Below are positions 1 to 6,363 of a stretch of 11,107 bases of DNA, one piece after another. Below the pieces are notes generated by a model, which was not told the origin of the DNA, did not search any database, and saw only the letters and a program-made list of their open reading frames with translations. A program made the translations under genes and the position numbers. This DNA is from an uncultured Brevundimonas sp. (GTDB lineage Bacteria > Pseudomonadota > Alphaproteobacteria > Caulobacterales > Caulobacteraceae), in the NCBI GenBank assembly GCA_946481425.1, contig CAMLNT010000073.1:1-11107 (forward strand), given 5' to 3'. Each line of letters begins with the position of its first letter. Position 1 is the stretch's first letter.

Positions 1-963
1 CAGGCCCAGCTCAAGCCGGTGGCCGAAACCCTGACCAAGTTCGAGGCCCAGGTGCAGGCGCTGGAGAAGGCGCGGGCGGAGGAGACCGGCGGGCTGAAGG
101 AACAACTCGGCCTGCTCATGAGTGCGTCGGCCGCCACCCGTGACGAGGCGCGAAAGCTGACCGAGGCCCTGCGCGGCAACACAGGGCGGCGCGGGCGGTG
201 GGGCGAACAGACCTGCCGCAACGTGCTGGAGGCCGCCGGCATGGCAGGTCGCTTCGACTTCATCGAACAGTCGAGCCAGACTGACGACGAGGGGGCGCGC
301 CAGCGTCCGGACTTCCTGGTTCGCCTGCCCGGGGGCGGCCTGTTCGTGATCGACGCCAAGGTGCCGCTGGCGCTCGACGACGACGGCGAGGGTGACGAGG
401 ACGCCCGCGCCCAGGCTCGCTCGATGCGCATCGCCGCCAGCCTGAAGACCCACATGCGCCAGCTGTCGGCCAAGGCCTATCAGGACCAGTTCAAACCGAG
501 CCCCGACTTCGTGGCCCTGTTCGTGCCGGGCGACGCGTTCCTGGCGGCGGCGCTGGATCACGAGCCCGAACTGATGAACCAGGCCATGGCCAGCCGCGTG
601 GTTATCGTAACGCCGACCACCCTGTTTGCCCTGTGCAAGGCCGTGGCCTACGGCTGGCGGGCCGAGGAGCAGGCGCGGAACGCCGACGAGGTCGCCCGGC
701 TGGGTAAGGAACTCTACAAGCGCCTGTCGGTCATGGGCGGCCATGCGGCCTCGGTCGGCAAGGCCCTTGATGCGGCGGTCGGCAAGTACAACCAGTTCGT
801 TGGCTCGCTGGAGAGCCAGGTCATGGTGCAGGCGCGGCGCTTCGAGGACCTGGCCGTCGACCATGAGGGCCGCGAAATCCCCGAGATTGTGCCGGTCGAG
901 CAGGCCCCGCGAAACCTGTCGCGACCGGAGCTTCTGGAATCGGCCAAAGAGCCTGCCGAATGA
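1..963 (+). CDS. rmuC: DNA recombination protein RmuC, 3' part (5' end outside window)
   Basis: The reading frame is open from the first base, so this is the C-terminal 320 residues of a longer protein; the GTG at 19 is internal. The first 55 or so visible residues are charged and helical, fitting the end of the long coiled coil that precedes the RmuC domain. The domain follows from about base 170, with the segments GRRGRWGEQ, VIDAKVPLAL, FVPGDAFLAAAL, VIVTPTTLFALCKAVAYGW and a final helical part around KYNQFVGSLESQV. The VIDAKVPL strand resembles the Asp-x-Lys element of restriction-endonuclease-like folds, which is why RmuC is regarded as a likely nuclease. In E. coli the family limits recombination at inverted repeats; the biochemical activity is poorly known. 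Its TGA overlaps the ATG of the next gene (ATGA at 960-963), indicating co-transcription and coupled translation. Family assignment is firm. Confidence 0.93.
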   Translation, partial: QAQLKPVAETLTKFEAQVQALEKARAEETGGLKEQLGLLMSASAATRDEARKLTEALRGNTGRRGRWGEQTCRNVLEAAGMAGRFDFIEQSSQTDDEGARQRPDFLVRLPGGGLFVIDAKVPLALDDDGEGDEDARAQARSMRIAASLKTHMRQLSAKAYQDQFKPSPDFVALFVPGDAFLAAALDHEPELMNQAMASRVVIVTPTTLFALCKAVAYGWRAEEQARNADEVARLGKELYKRLSVMGGHAASVGKALDAAVGKYNQFVGSLESQVMVQARRFEDLAVDHEGREIPEIVPVEQAPRNLSRPELLESAKEPAE

Positions 964-1316
964 GCGGCTGGGTCTGGACGGCGATCCTGCTGACGCTGTC
1001 GAACGCCTTCATGACCCTGGCCTGGTATGGGCATCTGAAGTTTCCGCACCGCGCCCTGTGGGTGGTGGTGCTTATCAGCTGGGGCGTGGCCTTCTTCGAA
1101 TACTGGCTGGCGGTGCCGGCCAACCGGATCGGCTACGCCTCGGGGCTGAATCTGGCGCAGCTCAAGATCATGCAGGAGGTGATCACCCTGATCGTCTTCG
1201 CGGCCTTCATGGTGCTGGTCATGGGCGAGCGGCTGAAATGGAACCACGCGGCGGCTTTCGTGTGCATGGTGGCCGCCGTGGCCTTCGTTTTTCTGGACAA
1301 GTTCCGCCCGGTCTGA
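960..1316 (+). CDS. DMT-like small membrane protein, DUF486 family
   Basis: A 118-residue, very hydrophobic protein with four predicted membrane helices at about residues 5-22, 32-51, 70-89 and 96-113. Length and pattern match the DUF486 family, which is distantly related to drug/metabolite transporters and small multidrug-resistance proteins. Typical family features are the early LSNAFMTLAWYGHLK stretch, the FFEYWLAVPANRIGY segment after helix 2, and the LKIMQEVITL start of helix 3. The protein sits in the inner membrane; its substrate and function are unknown, and small size suggests it would have to form oligomers to transport anything. It starts inside the rmuC stop codon (ATGA), and only 12 bases separate its stop from the thioesterase start, so it lies in the middle of one transcription unit. 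Confidence 0.88.
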   Translation: MSGWVWTAILLTLSNAFMTLAWYGHLKFPHRALWVVVLISWGVAFFEYWLAVPANRIGYASGLNLAQLKIMQEVITLIVFAAFMVLVMGERLKWNHAAAFVCMVAAVAFVFLDKFRPV

Positions 1317-1328
1317 TTCCTCAGCGCC

Positions 1329-1727
1329 ATGACCGATGACGCCGAACGCCTGACCCCGCCGACCGACGCGCCCCAGATCCGGGTGATCGCCATGCCGGCG
1401 GACACCAACCCCAATGGCGACATCTTCGGCGGCTGGCTGCTGAGCTGGATGGACCAGGCGGCGGCCTCCGCCGCCTACGAGGCCGCGCAGGGGCGCTGCG
1501 TCACTGTGGCGGTCGACGCCATGGTCTTCCACAATCCCGTCTTCGTCGGCGACGAGGTCAGCCTTTACGCCCATGTGAATCGGCGTGGTCGCACGTCGGT
1601 CGGTGTGTTTGTCGAGGCCTGGCGCCGGCCGCGCGCGACCGAAGGCTCAATGAAGGTCACCGAGGGGGTCTTCACCTTCGTGGCCATCGACGAAAACAAG
1701 CGACCTCGAGTTCTGCCAGACGCCTGA
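1329..1727 (+). CDS. Acyl-CoA thioesterase, YciA-like hotdog fold
   Basis: A 132-residue single-domain hotdog protein that should hydrolyse acyl-CoA to free acid and CoA in the cytoplasm. The signature is near the N-terminus: NPNGDIFGGWLLSWMDQAA at residues 27-45, where Asp42 is the expected catalytic residue on the central helix. The VFHNPVFVGDEV segment (66-77) is the second family block, and VTEGVFTFVAID (110-121) forms the last core strand. Length is normal for YciA proteins, which work as oligomers on a broad range of chain lengths. No clear Shine-Dalgarno lies before the ATG; ribosomes may reach it by reinitiation from the stop codon 12 bases upstream. The family is firm, the substrate is not. 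I withhold the symbol yciA because several paralogous thioesterases share these motifs. Confidence 0.9.
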   Translation: MTDDAERLTPPTDAPQIRVIAMPADTNPNGDIFGGWLLSWMDQAAASAAYEAAQGRCVTVAVDAMVFHNPVFVGDEVSLYAHVNRRGRTSVGVFVEAWRRPRATEGSMKVTEGVFTFVAIDENKRPRVLPDA

Positions 1728-1734
1728 TCAGCCC

Positions 1735-1742
1735 GGAGGGGG
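1735..1742 (+). promoter_or_regulatory. Strong ribosome binding site for the 99-residue membrane protein
   Basis: GGAGGGGG ends 7 bases before the ATG at 1750. It is the clearest Shine-Dalgarno in this plus-strand run and supports both the reality and the start of the small downstream gene. Confidence 0.65.
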
Positions 1743-1749
1743 CTTCGCG

Positions 1750-2049
1750 ATGTTGCCATTCATCATCATTCTGGTCGGGGTGATCTTCCTGCTCCGCGAG
1801 CTGATCCCCTGGTCGCAGGCCCAGGCATCGGGAGTCATCCACCGGCGCGGCCACAACCGACAGGTCGTACGGCGCAGCGAGGACCCCGAGCGGTTCCGGA
1901 CCCTGTCGCGCAACCGACTGAAGGCGTCCCTGCTCGGCGTCGGCCTCATCGCGGCCGGCGCGGTCTGGGTCCTGACCAACATTCTGGCCATGTCGCTGTC
2001 GCCGGAGATGCAGGAGAACCTGCGCACCGCCGAGCAGGCGCTGCAGTAA
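1750..2049 (+). CDS. Unrecognised small membrane protein with two predicted helices
   Basis: A 99-residue protein that I cannot assign to a named family. An N-terminal hydrophobic helix (about residues 2-15, rich in Ile, Val and Leu) is followed by a basic, polar segment (GVIHRRGHNRQVVRRSEDPERFRTLSR broken over residues 28-54), then a second hydrophobic helix at about 60-81 and a short amphipathic tail ending in EQALQ. The pattern of an arginine-rich linker with an xxDPERFxx element before the last helix recurs in many small proteobacterial membrane proteins of unknown role, as I recall them. The strong ribosome binding site, the ATG only 22 bases after the thioesterase stop, and codon bias like the neighbours support it as a real gene. 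It ends 6 bases from the convergent PfpI-like gene. Confidence 0.75.
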   Translation: MLPFIIILVGVIFLLRELIPWSQAQASGVIHRRGHNRQVVRRSEDPERFRTLSRNRLKASLLGVGLIAAGAVWVLTNILAMSLSPEMQENLRTAEQALQ

Positions 2050-2055
2050 CGCCGG

Positions 2056-2595
2056 TCAGACGCCCGCCAGGGCGTCGATCATCTTGGCGTTGAAGGCCGG
2101 CAGGTCGTCCGGGCAGCGGCTGGTCACGAGACCGCGGTCGACCACGACCTCCTCGTCCACGACCTCGGCGCCGGCGTTCCGCAAGTCGGTACGGATGGTC
2201 TTGTAGCTGGTCAGGCGACGGCCTTCGGCGACGCCCGCATCGATCAGAATCCACGGCGCATGGCAGATGGCGGCCACGGGCTTGCCGGCGTCAAAGAAGC
2301 CTTTGACGAACGATTTCGCCTCATCGTCCACGCGCAGCGCGTCGGGATTGTGCGCGCCACCCGGTAGCATCAGGCCGTCGTAGTCCGACACAGAGGCGTC
2401 CGAGAGGGTCTTGTCGACCTTGAAGCTGTCGGCCTTGTCGAAGTGGTTGAAGCCCTGGATCTCGCCGGCCTTCAGCGACACGATCTCGACGGCGGCGCCG
2501 GCGTCCTTCAGAGCCTTCATCGGATCGGTCAGTTCGACCTGCTCGAAGCCGTCGGTGGCGAGGATGGCGATAGTCTTGCCGGAAAGCTGGGCCAT
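2056..2595 (-). CDS. PfpI/DJ-1 class protein (type 1 glutamine amidotransferase-like)
   Basis: A 179-residue single-domain protein of the DJ-1/PfpI superfamily. The nucleophile elbow AAICHAPW places Cys111 followed by His112, and Glu18 in ATDGFEQVEL is the conserved acidic residue beside the cysteine. The C-terminal RGLVTSRCPDDLPAF block (154-168) is typical of PfpI/YhbO-like members; it carries Cys161 where an Asn or Thr is more usual. Such proteins are annotated as proteases, chaperones or deglycases and are linked to stress protection; the precise reaction is disputed for most. I chose the ATG at 2595 over an in-frame ATG 14 codons upstream because AAGGA lies 8 bases before it and the protein then begins where family homologues do. 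The gene stands alone, convergent with the upstream run and divergent from the Fe-S scaffold gene. Confidence 0.92.
   Translation of the reverse strand: MAQLSGKTIAILATDGFEQVELTDPMKALKDAGAAVEIVSLKAGEIQGFNHFDKADSFKVDKTLSDASVSDYDGLMLPGGAHNPDALRVDDEAKSFVKGFFDAGKPVAAICHAPWILIDAGVAEGRRLTSYKTIRTDLRNAGAEVVDEEVVVDRGLVTSRCPDDLPAFNAKMIDALAGV
2059..2076. terminator. Hairpin at convergent gene ends, possible two-way terminator
   Basis: GACGCCC (2059-2065) and GGGCGTC (2070-2076) form a perfect 7-base-pair stem around a 4-base loop, 10 bases after the end of the plus-strand gene and inside the last codons of the minus-strand gene. Position between two convergent genes fits a terminator, but no T-run follows on either strand, so it would not be a classical intrinsic terminator. 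Confidence 0.35.
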
Positions 2596-2603
2596 GGGGC
2601 GGG

Positions 2604-2608
2604 TCCTT
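2604..2608 (-). promoter_or_regulatory. Ribosome binding site deciding the PfpI-like start
   Basis: On the minus strand AAGGA lies 8 bases before the ATG at 2595. This is the reason to prefer that start over the upstream in-frame ATG at 2637. Confidence 0.6.
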
Positions 2609-2666
2609 GTGCGGTTCGGGGAGTGTGACCTGTTCAACCCGTCAGGGGCCCGATGGGTTTCCCGAC

Positions 2667-2695
2667 TTTCCGACGCGGCCGGACGCGCCTATCTT
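2667..2695 (+). promoter_or_regulatory. Candidate promoter giving a leaderless Fe-S scaffold mRNA
   Basis: TATCTT at 2690-2695 resembles a -10 element, with a weak -35-like TTTCCG at 2667-2672, 17 bases apart. Transcription would start about 7 bases after the -10, at or just before the ATG at 2704. No Shine-Dalgarno precedes that ATG, which fits a leaderless message of the kind common in Caulobacter relatives. Judged by eye only. Confidence 0.35.
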
Positions 2696-2703
2696 TCGCG
2701 TTG

Positions 2704-3156
2704 ATGATCGACGCCCTCTACAGCGACCGGATCCTGAAGCTCGCCGCCAACATGCCGCGCGCCGGGCGGCTGGCTGCGCCGCAAGGGTCCGCCGAGCGTG
2801 TCGCCAAGCTGTGTGGCTCTACCGCAGTCGTGGACGTGGTGCTGGATGACGACGGCCGGGTCTCGGATTTCGCGCAGGACATCAAGGCCTGCGCGCTGGG
2901 TCAGGCCACGGCCGCCATCGTGGGTGAGAGCGTGATCGGCGCCTCGGTCGAGGAGCTGGAGACGGCTGTCGAACAGATGCGGGTCATGCTCAAGGCCGGC
3001 GGCCCTGTCCCGACGGGGCGGTTCGCGGGCCTGGCCCTGCTGGAGACGGTGCGGGACTATCCCGCCCGTCACGCCTCCTCGATGATCCCGCTGGAGGCCG
3101 CCGCGGCGGCAGCCCGCAGCGCGCGTGACCGAACTAGGCTCGCCGGCGCGGCTTGA
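2704..3156 (+). CDS. NifU/IscU-like iron-sulfur cluster assembly scaffold domain protein
   Basis: A 150-residue single-domain protein resembling the NifU N-terminal/IscU fold. The visible blocks are DALYSDRILKLAANMPRAGRL (residues 3-23, split), KLCGSTAVVDVVL with Cys37, and IKACALGQATAAIVGESVIG with Cys63. Classical IscU has three cluster-binding cysteines plus an Asp two residues after the first. Here the Asp is Ser39, and the expected third cysteine region reads RHASSMIPLEAA (122-133) with no cysteine. This two-cysteine form is, from memory, usual in an alphaproteobacterial branch often annotated as a scaffold protein and found near yidD or folE, so it is probably a family trait rather than damage. 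Whether it holds a cluster is uncertain. The ATG at 2704 is chosen because it lacks an N-terminal extension and fits a leaderless start; an in-frame ATG at 2653 would add 17 unlikely residues. Confidence 0.85.
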   Translation: MIDALYSDRILKLAANMPRAGRLAAPQGSAERVAKLCGSTAVVDVVLDDDGRVSDFAQDIKACALGQATAAIVGESVIGASVEELETAVEQMRVMLKAGGPVPTGRFAGLALLETVRDYPARHASSMIPLEAAAAAARSARDRTRLAGAA

Positions 3157-3182
3157 TCACTCCATTTCGCAGGTGCGATAAG
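3153..3182 (+). promoter_or_regulatory. Candidate promoter upstream of yidD
   Basis: TTGATC (3153-3158) and GATAAG (3177-3182) are separated by 18 bases, each matching four of six consensus positions. A start near 3189 would leave a leader of some 20 bases before yidD. The elements were found by eye and could be chance; read-through from the scaffold gene is equally possible. Confidence 0.25.
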
Positions 3183-3211
3183 CCCTCGAATTGCTTTAAG
3201 AGCGCGCCGGC

Positions 3212-3448
3212 ATGGGCATCTATGAATCGAGCGTTCGCGGGGCCCATCGCGTCTACAAGCTGACGCTCTCTCCCCTGATCGGGAACCAGTGCCGCTTTAT
3301 GCCGACCTGTTCGGACTATGGCAGGGACGCGCTTCTCGATCACGGTCCGGTCCGAGGCGGGTATCTCACCCTGCGACGACTGTGCCGGTGTAATCCCTGG
3401 GGTGGTTCCGGCTACGATCCGGTCCCGCCGAAAGACGAAGTGAAATGA
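3212..3448 (+). CDS. yidD: Membrane protein insertion efficiency factor YidD
   Basis: A 78-residue protein of the YidD (DUF37, haemolytic-like) family. It shows the full signature: [20 protein letters not shown] followed by [20 protein letters not shown], then [18 protein letters not shown]. The conserved cysteines are Cys27, Cys33, Cys58 and Cys60. YidD is thought to be bound to the inner face of the membrane through an N-terminal amphipathic helix and to help YidC/Sec insert membrane proteins. In many bacteria yidD lies between rnpA and yidC; here it has moved to a place between an NifU-like gene and thrS, an arrangement seen in alphaproteobacteria as far as I recall. It starts 55 bases after the scaffold gene and its stop overlaps the thrS start (ATGA, 3445-3448), which suggests coupled translation. 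Confidence 0.95.
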   Translation: MGIYESSVRGAHRVYKLTLSPLIGNQCRFMPTCSDYGRDALLDHGPVRGGYLTLRRLCRCNPWGGSGYDPVPPKDEVK

Positions 3449-5382
3449 TCGACCTGGTCTTTCCCGACGGCAACGTCCGTCAATACGAGGATGGCGTAAC
3501 CGCGCTGGACGTCGCCAAGTCCATCGCCCCGTCGCTGGCCAAGCGCGCCGTCCTGGCCGAGCTGGACGGCGAGCTGCGCGACATCAATCGCGAGATCGAG
3601 AAGGGCGGCGCCTTCCGCCTGATCATGCGCGATGATCCCGAGGCGCTGGAAACCATCCGTCACGACGCGGCCCATGTGCTGGCGGAAGCCGTGCAGGAGC
3701 TGTTTCCCGGCACCCAGGTGACGATCGGCCCGGCCATCGACGATGGCTTCTATTACGACTTCGCCCGCGACGAGCCCTTCTCGACGGACGACTTCGAGAA
3801 GATCGAAGCCAAGATGCGCGAAATCGTGGATCGGGACGCGCCGATCGTGCGTGAGGTCTGGGACCGCGACGACGCCATCGCGCACTTCAAGGCCGTGGGC
3901 GAGGCCTACAAGGCCGAGATCATCGCCGACCTGCCGGCGGGCGAGACGATCACCCTGTATCGTCAGGGCGACTGGCTGGACCTGTGCCGGGGGCCGCACT
4001 TCCCGTCGACCAAGCACGTCGGCAAGGCGTTCAAGCTGACCAAGCTGGCGGGCGCCTACTGGCGCGGCGATCACAACAACGCCCAGCTCCAGCGGATGTA
4101 CGGCACGGCCTGGGCGACCCAGGCGGACCTGGACGCTTATCTGCTGCGTCTGGAGGAGGCCGAGAAGCGCGACCACCGGCGTGTCGGCCGGGCCATGAAC
4201 CTGTTCCACATGCAGGAAGAGGGACGCGGCATGGTCTTCTGGCATCCCAAGGGATGGCAGCTGTGGCGCACGCTGGAGGCCTATATGCGCCGGCGTCTGG
4301 ACGACGCGGGCTATGTCGAGGTCAAGACGCCCCAGGTGCTGGACCGGACCTTCTGGGAGAAGTCCGGTCACTGGGACAAGTACCGCGAGAACATGTTCGT
4401 CTGCGAGACGGTCGAGGGCGAGACGCTCAGCCTCAAGCCGATGAACTGCCCGGGCCATGTGCAGATCTTCAAGGTCGGCCAGCGCTCGTACCGGGAGCTG
4501 CCGATCCGCATGGCGGAGATGGGCTCGTGCCACCGCTATGAGCCGTCGGGATCGCTGCACGGGCTGCTGCGCGTGCGGGCTTTCACCCAGGACGACGCCC
4601 ACATCTTCTGCCGCGAGGACCAGATCGAGGAGGAGACGGCCAAGTGGATCGAGCTCTGCCGCTCGGTGCACGCGGACCTTGGTCTGACCACGGACTACAT
4701 CTCGCTGGGAACGCGTCCCGAACTGCGCGCCGGCACCGACGAATTCTGGGACAAGGCCGAGCAGCAGATGATGAACGCCGCCCGCCAGGCGGGGGTGGAG
4801 CCGGTCATCACCGAAGGCGACGGCGCCTTCTATGCGCCCAAGCTGGACTTCATCGTCAAGGACGCCATCGGCCGGCAGTGGACCTGCGGCACGATCCAGC
4901 TGGACTATGTGCTGCCGGAACGTCTGGACGCGGAATACATCGGCGAGGATGGCCAGAAGCACCGGCCGGTGATGCTGCACCGGGCGATCCTGGGCTCGTT
5001 CGAGCGCATTCTGGGCATCCTGATCGAGAACTACGCGGGAGCCTTCCCCCTGTGGCTTGCCCCGACGCAGGTGGTGGTCACGACCATCACCTCGGATGCG
5101 GATGATTATGCCGTCCAGGCGGCAGAAAAGCTTCGCAAAGCTGGGCTAAGGGTCGAGACGGACCTGAGGAACGAGAAGATCAACTACAAGATCCGCGAAC
5201 ACTCCCTGGCCAAGACCCCGGTCATCGCCGTGGTCGGACGCAAGGAAGCGGAACAAGGGATGCTGGCCCTGCGACGTTTGGGCTCAGACTCCCAGGAGTT
5301 GCTTTCGCTGGACGATGCTATTCAGACGTTGTCCAGTGACGCAACACCGCCTGATCTCAAGCGGTTGCTCGCAGCGAACTAG
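3445..5382 (+). CDS. thrS: Threonine--tRNA ligase
   Basis: A complete 645-residue class II aminoacyl-tRNA synthetase that charges tRNA-Thr with threonine in the cytoplasm. The order of domains is normal: TGS (about residues 1-61), the editing domain with His73-x3-His77 (HDAAH) and Cys181-x3-His185 (CRGPH), the catalytic core (about 240-535) and the anticodon-binding domain (about 540-640). Zinc ligands are Cys335 in MNCPGH, His386 in DDAHIF and His512 in MLHRAILG. Motif 2 is seen in [20 protein letters not shown] and motif 3 in [15 protein letters not shown]. Because the editing residues are intact, mischarged Ser-tRNA-Thr should be cleared. Length is within a few residues of the E. coli enzyme. 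The ATG at 3445 overlaps the yidD stop. I see no T-box or threonine-rich leader before it. Confidence 0.98.
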   Translation: MIDLVFPDGNVRQYEDGVTALDVAKSIAPSLAKRAVLAELDGELRDINREIEKGGAFRLIMRDDPEALETIRHDAAHVLAEAVQELFPGTQVTIGPAIDDGFYYDFARDEPFSTDDFEKIEAKMREIVDRDAPIVREVWDRDDAIAHFKAVGEAYKAEIIADLPAGETITLYRQGDWLDLCRGPHFPSTKHVGKAFKLTKLAGAYWRGDHNNAQLQRMYGTAWATQADLDAYLLRLEEAEKRDHRRVGRAMNLFHMQEEGRGMVFWHPKGWQLWRTLEAYMRRRLDDAGYVEVKTPQVLDRTFWEKSGHWDKYRENMFVCETVEGETLSLKPMNCPGHVQIFKVGQRSYRELPIRMAEMGSCHRYEPSGSLHGLLRVRAFTQDDAHIFCREDQIEEETAKWIELCRSVHADLGLTTDYISLGTRPELRAGTDEFWDKAEQQMMNAARQAGVEPVITEGDGAFYAPKLDFIVKDAIGRQWTCGTIQLDYVLPERLDAEYIGEDGQKHRPVMLHRAILGSFERILGILIENYAGAFPLWLAPTQVVVTTITSDADDYAVQAAEKLRKAGLRVETDLRNEKINYKIREHSLAKTPVIAVVGRKEAEQGMLALRRLGSDSQELLSLDDAIQTLSSDATPPDLKRLLAAN

Positions 5383-5439
5383 AGCCAGACACCGGTGCAG
5401 GGACCACCGGCAGTAAGCGTGAAGGGGGCGCGACAGCGC

Positions 5440-6363
5440 GTGAACAAGGTCGTTCCGATCCGGAACCTGCCGGCCTTTGAGCTCGAGGATCCGTCCGCGG
5501 AAATCTCGGTGATCATGGTCGTCTACATGACCGGCCCTGCGCTGTTCACCTCGATCGCCCGCGTCCTGGCCGATCCGGACGTCGATGACTTCGTCATCGT
5601 CGACAACGGCTCGACCGAGGCAGACCAGGCGCGCCTGTTCGCCATCAGCCAGACCGACGACCGCATCCGGCTGCTGCAGGGACACGGCAACATCGGCTTC
5701 GCGCGAGGCGCCAATCTGGGGGCGTCCGCCGCCCGGGGCCGCTTTCTGGTGTTTCTGAACCCGGACGCCTTCCTCGAGCGTGGCTGCGTTCAGGGCCTGA
5801 TGGACGCGACCCAGGGACAGGCCCAGCCCTGCATCGTCGGCGCGCGGGTGCTCAACGAGGACCGCACCGAACAGCGCGGCGCCCGGCGGCATGAGGTGAC
5901 CCCGGTCACGACCCTGCTGAGCTTCACCCGGCTGGCCGAGAAAGTGCCGGCGCTGCGTCGGTTCGAGATCCACCTGGAAGATGAGCCGTTGCCGGCCCAT
6001 CCCACTGCGGTGCCCGTCATTTCCGGGGCGTGTTTCGGTGTGAGCCGCTCGGACTTCCGGCGGCTCAAGGGATTCGACGGGGACTTCTTCCTGCACGTCG
6101 AGGACATCGACCTGTGCTGGCGCGCACGCGAGATGGGCGGGTCGGTGCTGTTCCATCCGACCGCCGAAGTCGTCCACCTGGGCCACACCAGCCTCGTGGA
6201 GCCCTTCTTCGTGGAGTGGTTCAAGGGCAACGGCCTGGCCCGCTACTTCGTCAAGCGCGCCGACAGCTGGCCAAGGAAGCTGCTGGCCTATGGCCTCGGC
6301 CCCCTGATCATCGCGGCCTCCGTCAGCCGCCCGCTGCTCAGGAAGCTGACGGGTCGGGCCTAG
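5440..6363 (+). CDS. Family 2 glycosyltransferase (WbbL/rhamnosyltransferase-like)
   Basis: With the GTG start at 5440 the protein has 307 residues; an AAGGGGG at 5422-5428 lies 11 bases upstream. An in-frame GTG at 5395 would add 15 residues, and one at 5419 is also possible. The GT-A fold is plain: VIMVVY strand (24-29), VDNGSTE for nucleotide-sugar binding (54-60), GNIGFARGANLG (83-94), the metal-binding FLNPDA with Asp109, SGACFGVSR (195-203) and the acceptor/catalytic FLHVEDIDLCWR (217-228) with Glu221-Asp222. The last part (about 283-296) is hydrophobic and may touch the membrane. This set is typical of enzymes that move a deoxysugar such as rhamnose onto lipid-linked glycans at the inner face of the cytoplasmic membrane; the actual sugar is unknown. 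It follows thrS by 57 bases and overlaps the convergent radical SAM gene by 26 bases. Confidence 0.9.
   Translation: MNKVVPIRNLPAFELEDPSAEISVIMVVYMTGPALFTSIARVLADPDVDDFVIVDNGSTEADQARLFAISQTDDRIRLLQGHGNIGFARGANLGASAARGRFLVFLNPDAFLERGCVQGLMDATQGQAQPCIVGARVLNEDRTEQRGARRHEVTPVTTLLSFTRLAEKVPALRRFEIHLEDEPLPAHPTAVPVISGACFGVSRSDFRRLKGFDGDFFLHVEDIDLCWRAREMGGSVLFHPTAEVVHLGHTSLVEPFFVEWFKGNGLARYFVKRADSWPRKLLAYGLGPLIIAASVSRPLLRKLTGRA

Noticed and set aside
1315..1319. GATTC, a GANTC (CcrM-type) methylation site between two genes
   Set aside because: GANTC sites also occur inside several genes here and are not concentrated at promoters, so a cell-cycle control claim is not supported.
714..1574. Long frames on both strands overlapping rmuC, DUF486 and thioesterase genes (also the plus frame 626-1339)
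   Set aside because: They cut across three well-recognised genes in another frame and have shadow-type composition.
3412..4980. A 522-codon open frame on the minus strand opposite thrS
   Set aside because: It lies antisense to the firmly identified thrS, has low-complexity composition typical of GC-rich antisense frames, and shows no recognisable motif.
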